A stretch of 64,000 nucleotides of DNA from Bradyrhizobium roseum (GTDB lineage: Bacteria; Pseudomonadota; Alphaproteobacteria; Rhizobiales; Xanthobacteraceae): the NCBI RefSeq assembly GCF_030413175.1, contig NZ_CP129212.1, forward strand, positions 558,001 to 622,000. The letters run 5' to 3'. The notes under the pieces were generated by a model. It was not told the DNA's origin. It saw only the letters and a list, made by a program, of their open reading frames with translations, and searched no databases. Of the stretch, positions 1 through 12,600 are shown in pieces (position 1 is the stretch's first letter; each line of letters opens with the position of its first letter). A program made the translations under genes and the position numbers.

Positions 1-510
1 TCGCAGCAGTCGCAGCGGCTGCCTCGGGTCGACCTGCAGGGCGACGGGCTCGTCAAGCACTACGTCGGAGCGCCGACCGCAAGCCAGGGCATTGTCGATT
101 CCCGGCTCATGCTGATGGTGTCTTACAAGCTGCTCGACGGTGGCACCATGTCCGCTCAGGCGGATCGTATTCGCGAAGACAAGCGAGCGAACGATTTCAA
201 GACCCTCGATGAAAAAGAGACGATCGAGCTGAACCTGCGACGGTTTTATCAGGCGTTGGCGTCCAACAGGATCAAGGAGAGCGCAGCCCTTCAGGGCACG
301 GCGACGGCCCAGAAGGCCAACAGTCTCTATCTTGAACAGTTCAAGGCCGGCAAGCGCACGGTCTTCGAAGTGCTCGACAGCCGGATGGTCGTCTTCACGA
401 TGCAGAAGAACGCGGTTAACGGCAGGTATGAGCAGATGCGCGCCGGCTACGGGATTCTACGGAATATGGGCAAGTTGGTCGAAGCCGCCGTTAATTTTCC
501 AGCAGGCTAA
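1..510 (+). CDS. TolC-family outer-membrane channel, C-terminal fragment
   Basis: Reading frame 1 is open from the first base of the window to a TAA at 508-510, so this is the last 169 residues of a longer protein whose start lies upstream. The visible part is helical and rich in Glu, Lys, Ala and Gln. It contains a segment reading KANSLYLEQFKAGKRTVFEV followed by a long helix, which matches the last coiled-coil hairpin of TolC/AggA-type channels: the 'Y..G..t..evLda' pattern before the final helix. TolC proteins form the outer-membrane conduit of type I secretion. The giant type I substrate, an HlyD adaptor and an ABC exporter follow within 28 kb, so this is probably the dedicated channel of that system. 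The internal ATG at 109 lies inside the domain and is not a credible start. The family call rests on C-terminal features only. Confidence 0.8.
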   Translation, partial: SQQSQRLPRVDLQGDGLVKHYVGAPTASQGIVDSRLMLMVSYKLLDGGTMSAQADRIREDKRANDFKTLDEKETIELNLRRFYQALASNRIKESAALQGTATAQKANSLYLEQFKAGKRTVFEVLDSRMVVFTMQKNAVNGRYEQMRAGYGILRNMGKLVEAAVNFPAG

Positions 511-644
511 AGCGTCGTCAGGCCGATGATCCGATAAGGCGACCTTAATGGCAGCGTTAATTATCAGGGTCGAACTAAGCCATTACTTAACTAAAGCCGG
601 TCATGATTTTCGGAGTTTTTTCAGTGCGTTGGTGATCGAGTTCG

Positions 645-3600
645 ATGGACGCCCCAGATGTTAAGCCAGATAGCGGAGCTGCTAAAGCGCCCGCCCCCGC
701 TGCCAAAGATCTGACAGGAACCACGGTAGCGCTTGCGCCGCCGACGGACGCGATTGTCACCTCCGTTCTCCGTCCAGCGCCAGGCTCCATCAGTGTGGTC
801 GAGGTGCCGCCGGGGGCTCAGCTCAAGCTCGACTTTGCTTCGACCGAAGCGAAGTTCGCCGTCCTCGACGTGGATCTGGTGCTGCTGTTTCCCGACGGCG
901 CCAAGGTCATCTTTCCCGGCTACGCATTCAATCTGGTCGGATCTGAAAGTACCGAGGCGATATTCTCCGACAAGGTCGTCTCGCCGCAGCAGATGCTGGC
1001 TTTCGTCGACGAGCTAAAGCTGCTCAACGACGTCAACTCTCCGCTGTTGGGTTCAAATTCCAAGTCCGAGCAGCAAAATCAGGAGCAAGGCAAGGAGCGA
1101 AGCGAGGCAAAAGAGCCTCCCGCGGAGGACGCGCCCGCCGCGCCGCCGCAGCCGGCTGCCCCGACCGCAAAGCTCGCCGCTGTTGCCGATTTCGCCAAGC
1201 CGCCGGAAACGCCGCCTGATCGCTTCTTCAAGAAGCTGAACGACGACGCTGCACCCCCGGCATCGTCGGGTGGCCCGCCGGGTTCGCGTAACACGACTGA
1301 CGGGCTGACGGCCGTGACCGATCCGGGCACGGGCACCGGAGATGGCAACGTCAGTGCAGCCAAGCTCGACGTCACGCTGTTCGGTGTATCGGGCGATCAG
1401 ACGTCGCTCCTGCCCTCGGGCGGCCTGCGAATTCTCGGTGCGGCCTCGGAAATCCAGGCAACGACCGACCAGACGTTCGCCGTTCAACAGCAGATGCGGA
1501 CGCTGGTCGGCACCGCCCAGAGCGATATCATCTACGCCGCCAATCCGACGCGCATGCCGTCGGGAACGACCGAACGCCTGCTCGACGTTCAAGTGACGTT
1601 CCCGGATGCGGGAATCACGGCGAAGACCGCGACGATCACGAACCTCCCGGCGGGCTTCGCCATCAACAATGGTGTCCAGAGCGGCTCGAACTGGATCGTC
1701 ACGCTGGATCCTTCCGATCCAAACCATCTTCAGGTCGAACTCCGATATGTCCTGCCGACGTCGGCGACGCAGCCTGACGGCAACGGTTTCCTGGGCAGCT
1801 TCAACCTCAATATTCTTTTTGGCGCCGTCGATTCGAGCGGAGCGACCCGGCTCTATTCAGGCAGCCAGACTCTCGTCATCCGCGACGTCGCCAGCGACAG
1901 CGATGTCTACATGGTCTCGGCCGACGGCAAATCGACGATCCTTGGCCTGAACGCCACGCCGCCCGGCGCCAACATCTCGGGCGGCGGCGGCGACGACCTG
2001 ATCTATGCGGGGCCCGGCCACGACGTTCTCGACGGCGGCACCGGCACCAACACCGTATCCTACAAATATTCGAATGAAGGGGTCACGGTAAACCTTGCGG
2101 CCGGCACCGGCCAGGGCGGCTATGCCGAGGCAGACGTCCTTCAGAACTTCACCAATATCGAAGGCTCCATCCACGCGGACGGTCTCACCGGCACTGCGGG
2201 CGACAACATTTTCTACGGCAGCGGTGGCGGCGATACCTTCATTGGAAATGGCGGCATCGATACCGTCGACTACAGCGGCTCTTCGACCGGCGTGACCGTC
2301 AATCTGATGACAGGGGTCGGGACGGCAGGACTGGCCGCCGGCGACTCACTGACCGGAATTACCAATCTGACCGGCTCGGCGACCGGTAACAACGCGCTGA
2401 CAGGCAACGCCAGCGCAAACATCCTGACCGGTGGATCCGGCAATGACATCCTCGACGGCGCGGGCGGCGCGGATACGCTGCTGGGGCTCGGCGGAAACGA
2501 TACGATCATCTACCGCGGCGGCGAAGCGCTGGTCGATGGCGGAACAGGAACCAATACGCTCAGTCTGGCGGCCGCGGTCACCGTCAATCTTGGCAATGCC
2601 GACCAGACCACCGGCGACGCCGCCAATGTCGCCAATTTCCAGAACGTCGATGCGTCCGTGCTCTCGACCGGCGTGTCGATTACCGGCTCGGTGGCCGCCA
2701 ACGCGATCACCGGCGGTTCCGGCAACGACACGATCGACGGCGCCGGCGGCGCCGACATCATTCACGCCGGTGCCGGCAGCGATACGGTGACCTATCGCGG
2801 CTCAGAGGCCCTGATCGATGGTGGTATCGATAACAACACGCTGGTGATGGTGGCCCAGGCCAACGTCAACCTGGGTGCAGCCGATCAGACGAGCGGCGAC
2901 ACCACCGCCGTCAGCAACTTCCAGAACGTCAACGCCTCCGCGCTGACCGCCGGCCAGGCGATCTCGATCGTCGGCTCGGCCGGCGTCAACATTCTGACCG
3001 GCGGCGCCGGCAACGACACGATCGACGGCGCCGGCGGCAGCGACGTCATCGACGGTGGCGGCGGGGATGACAGCATCTCCTATCGCGGAGCGGAAAACAG
3101 CATCGATGGCGGCAGCGGCAACAACACGCTGCTGCTGCAGGCGGCTGCCACCGTCAATCTCGGCAACGCTGACGTCACGACCGCAGACGGCGTCCTCGCC
3201 AGCAACTTCATCAATGTCGACGCCTCCGCGCTGAGCACGAGCGTAAGCATCACCGGCTCCGCCGCCGCCAACATTCTCAGGGGCGGTGCCGGCGACGATA
3301 CGATCGACAGCGCCGGCGGCGCCGACACCATTACCGCCGGAGCAGGCAGCGATACCGTCATCTATCGCGGAACGGAGACGTCGGTCGACGGCGGCGCCGG
3401 GGTCGATAAGCTCGTGCTGGCCGCTTCGGGCGGCGTAACTCAGGTCAATTTCTCCGTTGCCGCCAGTGCCGACCAGACGGTTGGCGATACCGTCAACGTG
3501 ACCCGGTTCGAGAACCTCGACGGCAGCGCGCTGTCCACGGCGCTCGATGTCATCGGCTCGACGGCGGCCAACGAACTCATCACCGGCAGCGGCAACGATA

Positions 3601-6600
3601 CCGTCGACGGCGGCGGTGGAGCTGATGCTATCGCGACCGGCGGCGGGGACGACAGCATCGCCTATCGCGGCACAGAGGCGTCCATCGACGGTGGCACCGG
3701 CACCAACACTGTTCGACTGCTCGACGCCACCGACATCAATCTCACGCGTGTTGATCAATCCGTGGGCGATTCGACGGCCCTTTCCGGCTTCCTGAATGTC
3801 GATGCGAGCGGGCTGGGAGCGGGACAGGACATCACGATCATCGGTTCGGGCGCCGCCAACATCCTGACGGGTGGCGGCGGCTCGGATACGATTAACGGCG
3901 GCGGCGGCGCTGACGTCATCGATGGCGGTGCCGGCAACGATTCCGCCTCGTACTGGGGCACCGAAGTTTCGATCGACGGCGGTAGCGGCACCAACACGCT
4001 GGTGTTGCGCGCCGCAGCCATGGTCAACCTCGGAAACGTCGATCAGACGTCGTTCGACACGACCAGTGTCGCGAACTTTCATAACGTCGATGCGTCTGCC
4101 CTTTCAAGCGGAGCGACCATTACCGGGTCTGCGTCTGCCAATACCATCACCGGGGGATCGGGTGCCGACATCATCGATGGCGGCGGTGGAGCCGATACGA
4201 TCGCCGCCGGCACGGGCAACGATCTGGTCTATGTTCACGGCAGCGAAATCAGCATCGACGGCGGCGACGGCAACGACACGCTGGTGCTGCCGAACGCCAG
4301 CACCGTTACGGCGGTCAATTTCTCCGTAGCCGCTGGTCTCGACCAGACGGCGGGCGACATCGCAAACGTCGCCAACTTCGAGAATCTCGACGCGACGGCG
4401 CTGACAACGGCGTTGACGGTTACCGGCTCGTTGCTGGCCAACACGATATTAACCGGTTCCGGAAGCGATACGATCCGTGGCGGTGGCGGCGGAGACGTCA
4501 TCGACGCCGGTGCCGGCAATGATGCTGTCGACTATTGGGGCACCGAGGTCTCCATCGACGGCGGGACTGACAGCAATACGCTGGTGCTGCGCGCGTCGGC
4601 CGACATCGACCTCTCGGCAGTCGATCAATCCCTGGGCGATTCGACCGCCGTTGCCAATTTCACCAATGTCAACGCCAGCGCCGTCTCGACGGGCGTTTCG
4701 ATCCTGGGCTCGTCGGCGGCCAACATCATCACGGGTGGCAGCGGTTCAGATACGATCGACGGCAACGGTGGCGCCGACGTCATCAGCGCCGGGGCAGGCG
4801 CGGACGCTGTCACGATCCATGGCACCGAAGCTTCGGTCGACGGTGGTTCCGGATCGGATACGCTGGTCGTCAGCGCCGGATCGGCCATTTCAGCAGTGAA
4901 TTTTGCCGTGGCGGCCGGCACCGACCAGACGTCGGGCGATGCCGTCACCATCACGAACTTCGAGAATCTGGACGCGGGCGCATTGGCGACCGCCCTCACG
5001 GTGACTGGCTCGAGCGTAGCCAACACGATATTGACCGGCGCCGGAAACGACATTGTCGATGGCGGTGGCGGAGCCGACACCATCAACACCGGCGCGGGCG
5101 ACGACGCGGTCACCTACTATGGGACCGAAGCAACGATCAATGCCGGGACCGGCGTCAATACGCTGGAGATGCGTACCGCTACCGATATCGATCTGGGACA
5201 TGTCGACCAGACCGTCGGCGATGCCGTCACGGTATCGAATTTCCAGAATGTCGACGCCAGCCTGCTCGGTTCGGCGCAGGGGATCGACATTCTCGGTAGC
5301 GGCGTTGCCAACATCATCACCGGGGGCGCCGGCGACGACACGATCGACGGTGCCGGCGGCGCCGACGTCATCGATGCCGGCGCCGGCAATGACGTCGTCG
5401 CCTATCGCGGCACCGAGGCGACCCTCGCCGGCGGTTCCGGCGCCAATACCCTGCAGCTCAAGGCGGTTACGACGGTCGACCTCGCGGCGGTGGACCAGAC
5501 CACCGGCGATGCGGTCAATGTTTCCGGCTTCCGGAATGTCGATGCCAGTGCACTTTCAGCCGCACAGGGCGTTTCGATCACCGGCGATGCGCAGGCCAAC
5601 GTCATCACGGGCGGCGCGGGCGCCGACGTCATCGATGGTGGCGGCGGCGCCGACGTCATCAACGCCGGAAGCGGGGACGATAACGTTCACTACCGCGGCG
5701 CCGAAATTCTCGTCGATGGCGGCTTCGGCTCCAATACCCTTTTGATCGACAATGCCGGCGGCATCACGCGCGTGGACCTGAGCGTCGCATCCGGCGCCGA
5801 CCAGACCATCGGCGATACGGTCAACGTCGCCAATTTCCAGAATGTTGATGCATCGATTATCTCGACCGGCATCCTGGTCACCGGCTCGTCGTCGGCAAAT
5901 ACGATCACCACGGGCTCGGGCAACGATATTGTCGACGGCGGCGGTGGCGGAGATACGATCTCGACGGGGATCGGCAACGACACCGTGTCGTATTACGGTT
6001 CCGAAGTCGCGCTGGATGGCGGCGTGGGAGCCAACACGCTGGTGTTGAAGAACGCGGCAACCGTCAATCTCGGCAACGCCGACCAGACGGTGGGAGACGC
6101 CGTCAACGTCGCCGGTTTCGTCAACGTGGATGCCTCGGCGCTGGCGGCCGGCGCGACGATCACCGGATCGGCTGTCGCCAACACGATTACCGGCGGCGCC
6201 GGCAACGATACGATCGACGGCGCCGGCGGCGCCGATGTCATCAGCGGCGGCGGCGGCGACGATACGATCATGACACGCGGAACCGAAGCGTCTATCGATG
6301 GCGCAACCGGCTCCGACACGCTGGTGCTGGCTGCGGCCAGTGCGGTGACGTCGGTAAACTTTGCCCTGGCAGCCGGGACCGACCAGACCACGGGCGATGC
6401 GGTCAGCATCGTGAACTTCGAGAACCTGAATGCCGGCGCCATGACGACGGCGCTCAACGTGACGGGTTCCTCTTCAGCCAACGTGATCACGACCGGCTCG
6501 GGCAACGATGTTGTTCACGGCGGCGGCGGTGCGGACATCATCGATACCGGCACGGGCGACGACGCCGCCGACTATTGGGGCTCCGAGGTATCGATCGACG

Positions 6601-9600
6601 GTGGCGGCGGAACCAATACCCTGGTTGTTCGGGCATCGGCCACGCTCGACCTCGCGGCTTCCGACCAGTCCGCCGGTGACCTCGCGACCGTCACCAATTT
6701 CCAGAACATCGATGCCTCGGGGCTGACCTCGACGCAGGTAATCCTGGCCGTCGGGTCCTCGGGAACGAACACCATCATCGGAGGCGCGGGCGCCGACCTG
6801 ATCGACGGCGGCGGCGGCGGGGACGTGATCGCGGCCGGCGGAGGCACCGACACGGTGACCTTCCGCGGCACCGAAGCATCGGTGGATGGCGGCGCAGGTT
6901 CGGACACCCTTGTCCTGATCGCGGGCTCTGCAGTGACCAATGTCGACTTTTCCGTCGCGCCCGGCAACGATCAGACATCGGGCGATACGACCGGCGTCAC
7001 GAATTTCGAGAACCTGGATGGTGGGGCGCTGACGACGGCGCTGACCGTGACGGGCTCCGCCGCGGTGAACACCATCACGACCGGCTCGGGCAACGATATC
7101 GTCGATGGCGGCGGCGCCGCCGACGTCATCAACACCGGCGCCGGAAATGACACCGTGTCCTATCACGGTACGGAATTCTCCATCGACGGCGGAACCGGCG
7201 TCAACAACCTGGTTCTGCAGGCCGCGACCGACGTCAACCTCGGTCATGTCGACCAGACCGTCGGCGATGCCGTGACGGTGTTGAACTTCCAGAACGTCGA
7301 CGCCGGGGCGTTGAGCGCGGCGGAAGGCGTCACCATCATCGGCAATTCGCTGACCAATACCATCATCGGCGGCCTTGGCGACGATACGATCGACGGCGCT
7401 GGCGGCGCCGACCTGATCATCGGCGGCGGCGGCGACGACACGGTCGCCTATCGCGGCACGGAAAATTCGCTCGACGGCGGCACCGGCACCAACACGCTGC
7501 AGCTCAAGGCCGCGGTGACGGTCAACCTGGCCAACGCGGACCAGACCTCCGGCGATTCGGTGAATGTGACCGATTTCCAGAATGTCGACGCCAGTATCCT
7601 GAACGCGACCCAGGGCATCTCGATATCAGGCTCGGCGGGCGCCAACACGATTACCGGCGGCGCCGGCGCCGACACGATCGATGGCGGCGGCGGCCTGGAC
7701 GTGATCGCCGCGGGCGGTGGCAATGATACGCTCAGTTATCACGGCTCGGAAACGTCGATCGACGGCGGCACCGGCAACGATACGATCGTGCTGCTCGCGT
7801 CGGGCGGCACCAGCTCGGTCAATCTTTCCGTTCCGGCCAATGTCGACCAGACGTCCGGCGATGCCGTCGATGTCCTGAATTTCGAGAATGTCGATGCCTC
7901 CGCGCTGTCGTCGGCGATCACGCTGATCGGCTCGTCATCTGCGAACGCCATCACCGGCGGATCCGGCAACGACACCATCGACGGCGGTGGTGGTGCGGAC
8001 GTGATTGCGGCCGGCGCGGGCGATGATTCCGCCTCCTATTACGGGTCCGAGGTTTCGATCGATGGCGGCGCCGGCACCAACACACTGGTCCTGAAGACGT
8101 CCGTCGGCAGCATCAATCTCGCCAATGCCGATCAGACCACCGGAGATTCGACCAACGTCTCGAACTTCCAGAACGTCGACGCGTCCGCGCTGGTCACGGG
8201 CGTCACCATCACCGGCTCCTCGGCCGCCGAAACCATCACCGGCGGCGCCGGAAACGACACGATCGACGGTGGGGGCGGCGCCGACGTGATCAACGCCGCC
8301 GGCGGCGACGACACGGTCATCTATCGCGGCGCCGAGACGTCGATCGACGGCGGCTCGGGTTCGGACACGTTGCTGCTGCCGGTCGGCTCGACTGTAACCG
8401 CGGTCAATTTTGCAGTGGCCGCCGGCGTCGACCAGACGGCCGGCGATTCCGTTGCGGTCGCCAATTTCGAGAACCTGAACGCCAGCGCCATGGCGACGGC
8501 CCTGACCGTCACCGGCTCGGCGCTCGGCAATACGATGGCCACCGGTTCGGGCGACGACATCATTCATGGTGGCGGCGGGGCCGACATCATCAATGCAGGC
8601 GGCGGCAACGACTCGGCCGACTACTGGGGCGCGGAAATTTCGATCGACGGTGGCGGCGGCGCCAATACGCTGGTGGTGCGCACGTCAGCGACGCTCGACC
8701 TTTCGGTGGCTGATCAAACGCTGAGTGATCTCACCGCCGTCAGCGGATTCCAGAATATCGATGCAACCTCGCTCAATTCGACGCAGTCGATTTCGGTCGT
8801 GGGTTCCTCGGCCGCCAACACCATTTCGGGCGGCGCGGGCGCCGACGTGATCGACGGTGGCGGTGGCGCCGACGTCATCAATGCCGGCGGCGGCAACGAT
8901 ACCGTGACGGTCCGCGGCACCGAGACGTCGGCCGACGGTGGGTCCGGATCGGATGCGCTGATCCTCCGGGCGGGCACCAGCGTTACCGCGGTCGATTTCG
9001 GCGTCCTCGCCGGCAACGACCAGACCACCGGCGATAGCGTCACCATCACCAATTTCGAGAACCTGGACGCGGGCGCCGTCACGACGAACCTGACCGTCAC
9101 GGGGGCCGCAAGCGCCAACGTCATCACCACGGGGGCGGGCGACGATACGATCGACAGCGGCGGTGGCGCCGACACCATCAACGCCGGCGCGGGCAGCGAC
9201 ACGATATCCTATCGCGGCACCGAAGCGTCGATCGACGCCAGCACCGGCATCGACACACTGGTGCTCGCCGCATCCGGCGGCATCACAACGGTCGATCTGA
9301 GCGGCGCCGCGGGCTCCGATCAGACCTACGGCGACAGCGTGACCGTCTCGAATTTCGAGAATGTCGATGCTTCGGTGCTGCTGTCGGCGCAAGGCATCAC
9401 GATCATCGGGTCCGCGGCGGCCAACACCATTTTGGGCGGCGCCGGAGCCGACACGATCGATGGCGGCGGTGGCGCCGACGTCATCAGCGGCGGCGGCGGC
9501 AGCGATACGATATCGTTCTACGGCGCCGAAAGCATCGTGGACGGCGGGTCTGGCAACGATACCCTCGTCCTTGCCGCAGCGGGCGGCATTACCGCGGTAG

Positions 9601-12600
9601 ACCTTTCGGTCGCCGCCAACGCGGACCAGACGGCCGGCGATACCGTCAGCGTCAGAAATTTCGAAAATCTGGACGCCTCGGTTACAGCGACGGCGCTGTC
9701 GGTCACGGGATCGTCCGGCGCCAACGTGATACATACCGGCGACGGCAATGACGCGATCGACGGCGGCGGCGGTGCGGACGTCATGACCGCCGGCGCCGGC
9801 AACGATTCGGTTTCCTACTACAATTCGGAAGTCTCGATCGACGGCGGCACCGGAACTAACACGCTGATCCTGCGTGCCGTGACGACGGTCAACCTCGGAA
9901 ACATCGATCAGACCAGCGGCGATGCCGTCTCCGTCACCGGCTTTCAGAACGTCGATGCGTCGGCGCTTTCGTCCGGCATCTCGCTGACGGGCTCGGCGGG
10001 CACCAACACCATCATCGGCGGCAGCGGAAACGATACCATCGATGGCGTTGGCGGTGCCGATATCATCGATGCCGGCGCCGGAAATGACACGGTGACGTTC
10101 CGCGGCGCCGAGGCGTCGATCGACGGCGGCGGCGGCCTGGATACGCTCGTGGTCGCCACCGGCGCGGCGGTTACCGCGGTGGATTTCTCAGTCGCAGCCG
10201 GGGCGGACCAGACCGCCGGCGATTCGTCCAACATCCGGAATTTCGAGAATCTCGACGCCTCCCTGGTGACGGCCGGCCTCACCGTGACCGGTTCGGCGTC
10301 GGCCAACACCATCACGACCGGCTCGGGCAACGACACGATCGACGGCGGCGGCGGCGCCGACGTGATCAATTCGGGCGGCGGCAACGACACCATCTCCTAC
10401 TACGGTTCTGAGAATACCCTGGACGGCGGCAGCGGCAACAACACGCTACTGATGAGAGCGGTGACGACCGTCAATCTGGGCAACGTCGACCAGACCACGG
10501 GCGACGCCACCAGCGTGGCGAATTTCCAGAACGTCGACGCTTCCGGATTGTCCGGCTCGGTGACGATCACGGGATCGTCCGTCGCCAATATCATCACGGC
10601 AGGCTCGGGCAACGATACGATCGACGGCGCCGGCGGTGCCGACGTCATCAATTCCGGTTCCGGCGATGATTCCGTGTCCTATTATGGCTCGGAAGTCTCG
10701 ATCGACGGCGCAGCCGGCACCAACACGCTGGTGATGCGCGCCGCGGCGAACGTCAACCTCGCCAATGCCGACCAGACCACCGGCGATACCGCCGGCGTCG
10801 CCAATTTCCAGAACGTCGATGCATCGGGGCTTTCCTCCGCGATTTCGATCATCGGTTCGTCGGGCGCCAACGTTCTGACCGGCGGCACCGGCAACGACAG
10901 CATCGACGGCGGCGGCGGCGCTGATGTCGTGGCGGCAGGCAACGGCAACGACACGGTGACCTATCGGGGCACCGAAACGTCGATCGACGGCGGGACAGGT
11001 GCCGACACGCTCGTGCTCGCTGCGGCGGGCGGAACGACGGCGGTCAATTTCGGCGTGGCCACCAACGTCGATCAGACCACCGGCGATGCCGTCAACGTCA
11101 CCAATTTCGAGAATCTCGACGCCAGCGCGGTCAGTTCGGCGCTTTCGGTCATCGGCTCGGTTTTCAGCAACACGATTACGACCGGCGGCGGCGACGATAC
11201 GATCGATGGCGGCGGTGGCGCCGACATCGTCAATGCCGGCAGCGGCAACGACAATGTCGCCTACTACGGCACGGAGAACGCGCTCGATGGCGGGGCCGGC
11301 AACAACACGCTGGCGCTGAAGACGGCGGCGACCGTCAATCTCGGCGTCGTCGACCAGACGGTCGGTGACGCAACCATCGTCAGCAACTTCCAGAACGTCG
11401 ACGCGTCGGTCCTGTCCTCGTCCGTTTCGATCACCGGATCGGTGAACGCCAACGTCATTACCGGCGGTTCGGGCAACGACGTGATCGACGGCGGCGGTGG
11501 CGCAGACGTCATTGCCGGCGGTCTCGGCGACGATACGATCACCTATCGCGGCGCCGAGACGTCGATCGATGGTGGCGTCGGCAACGACATGCTGGTGGTG
11601 GGCGCCGGCGCCGCCGTCACGGCGGTCAACTTCGCGGTAGCGGCCGGCGTCGACCAGACCACCGGCGACAGCGTCGCTGTCGCGAATTTCGAGAACCTCG
11701 ATGCGAGCGCCCTGAACACGGCGCTGACCGTCACCGGTTCGACCGGGGCTAACCTGCTGACCACCGGCGCCGGTAACGACACGGTCGATGGCAGCGGCGG
11801 CGGCGACGTCATTTCGACGGGAGGCGGCAACGATACGGTGTCCTACTATGGCACTGAAGTCGCGATCGACGGCGGCACCGGCACCAATACGCTGGCCCTG
11901 CGCGCCGCGGTCACGGCCAATCTCGGCAATGTCGATCAGACCACCGGCGACACGACGTCGGTGACCGGATTCCTGAATGTCGACGCCTCCGCCATATCGG
12001 CAGGCGTGACGATCACGGGCTCCACGGCGGCCAACGTTCTGACGGGCGGCAGCGGCAACGACACCATCGATGGCGCCGGTGGCGCAGATACCATCGCCGC
12101 GGGCGGCGGCGCCGATACCGTGATCTATCACGGGACCGAAACCTCGGTCGACGGCGGCAGCGCATCGGATACGCTGGTGCTGGCCGCGACCGGCGGCGTC
12201 ACGGCCGTGAATTTCACCGTCGCGGCGGGCGCCGACCAGACCGGCGGCGACACGGCAATCGTCTCCAATTTCGAGAATCTCGACGCGTCGGTCGCCACCA
12301 CGGCGCTGACCGTCACGGGTTCTTCGGCCGCCAACACCATCACGACCGGTTCCGGCAACGACACCGTCGACGGCGGTGGCGGCGCTGACGTCATCGATTC
12401 CGGCGCCGGCAACGATACCGTCTCCTATTACAATTCCGAAGTGTCGATCGACGGCGGCGCGGGCACCAACACGCTGCTGCTGCGGGCGGCCACGACCGTC
12501 AACCTGGCGAATGCCGACCAGACCACGGGCGACGCCGCCACCGTCGCCAATTTCCAGAATGTGGATGCGTCGCTGCTGTCGACCGGCGTCTCGATATCAG

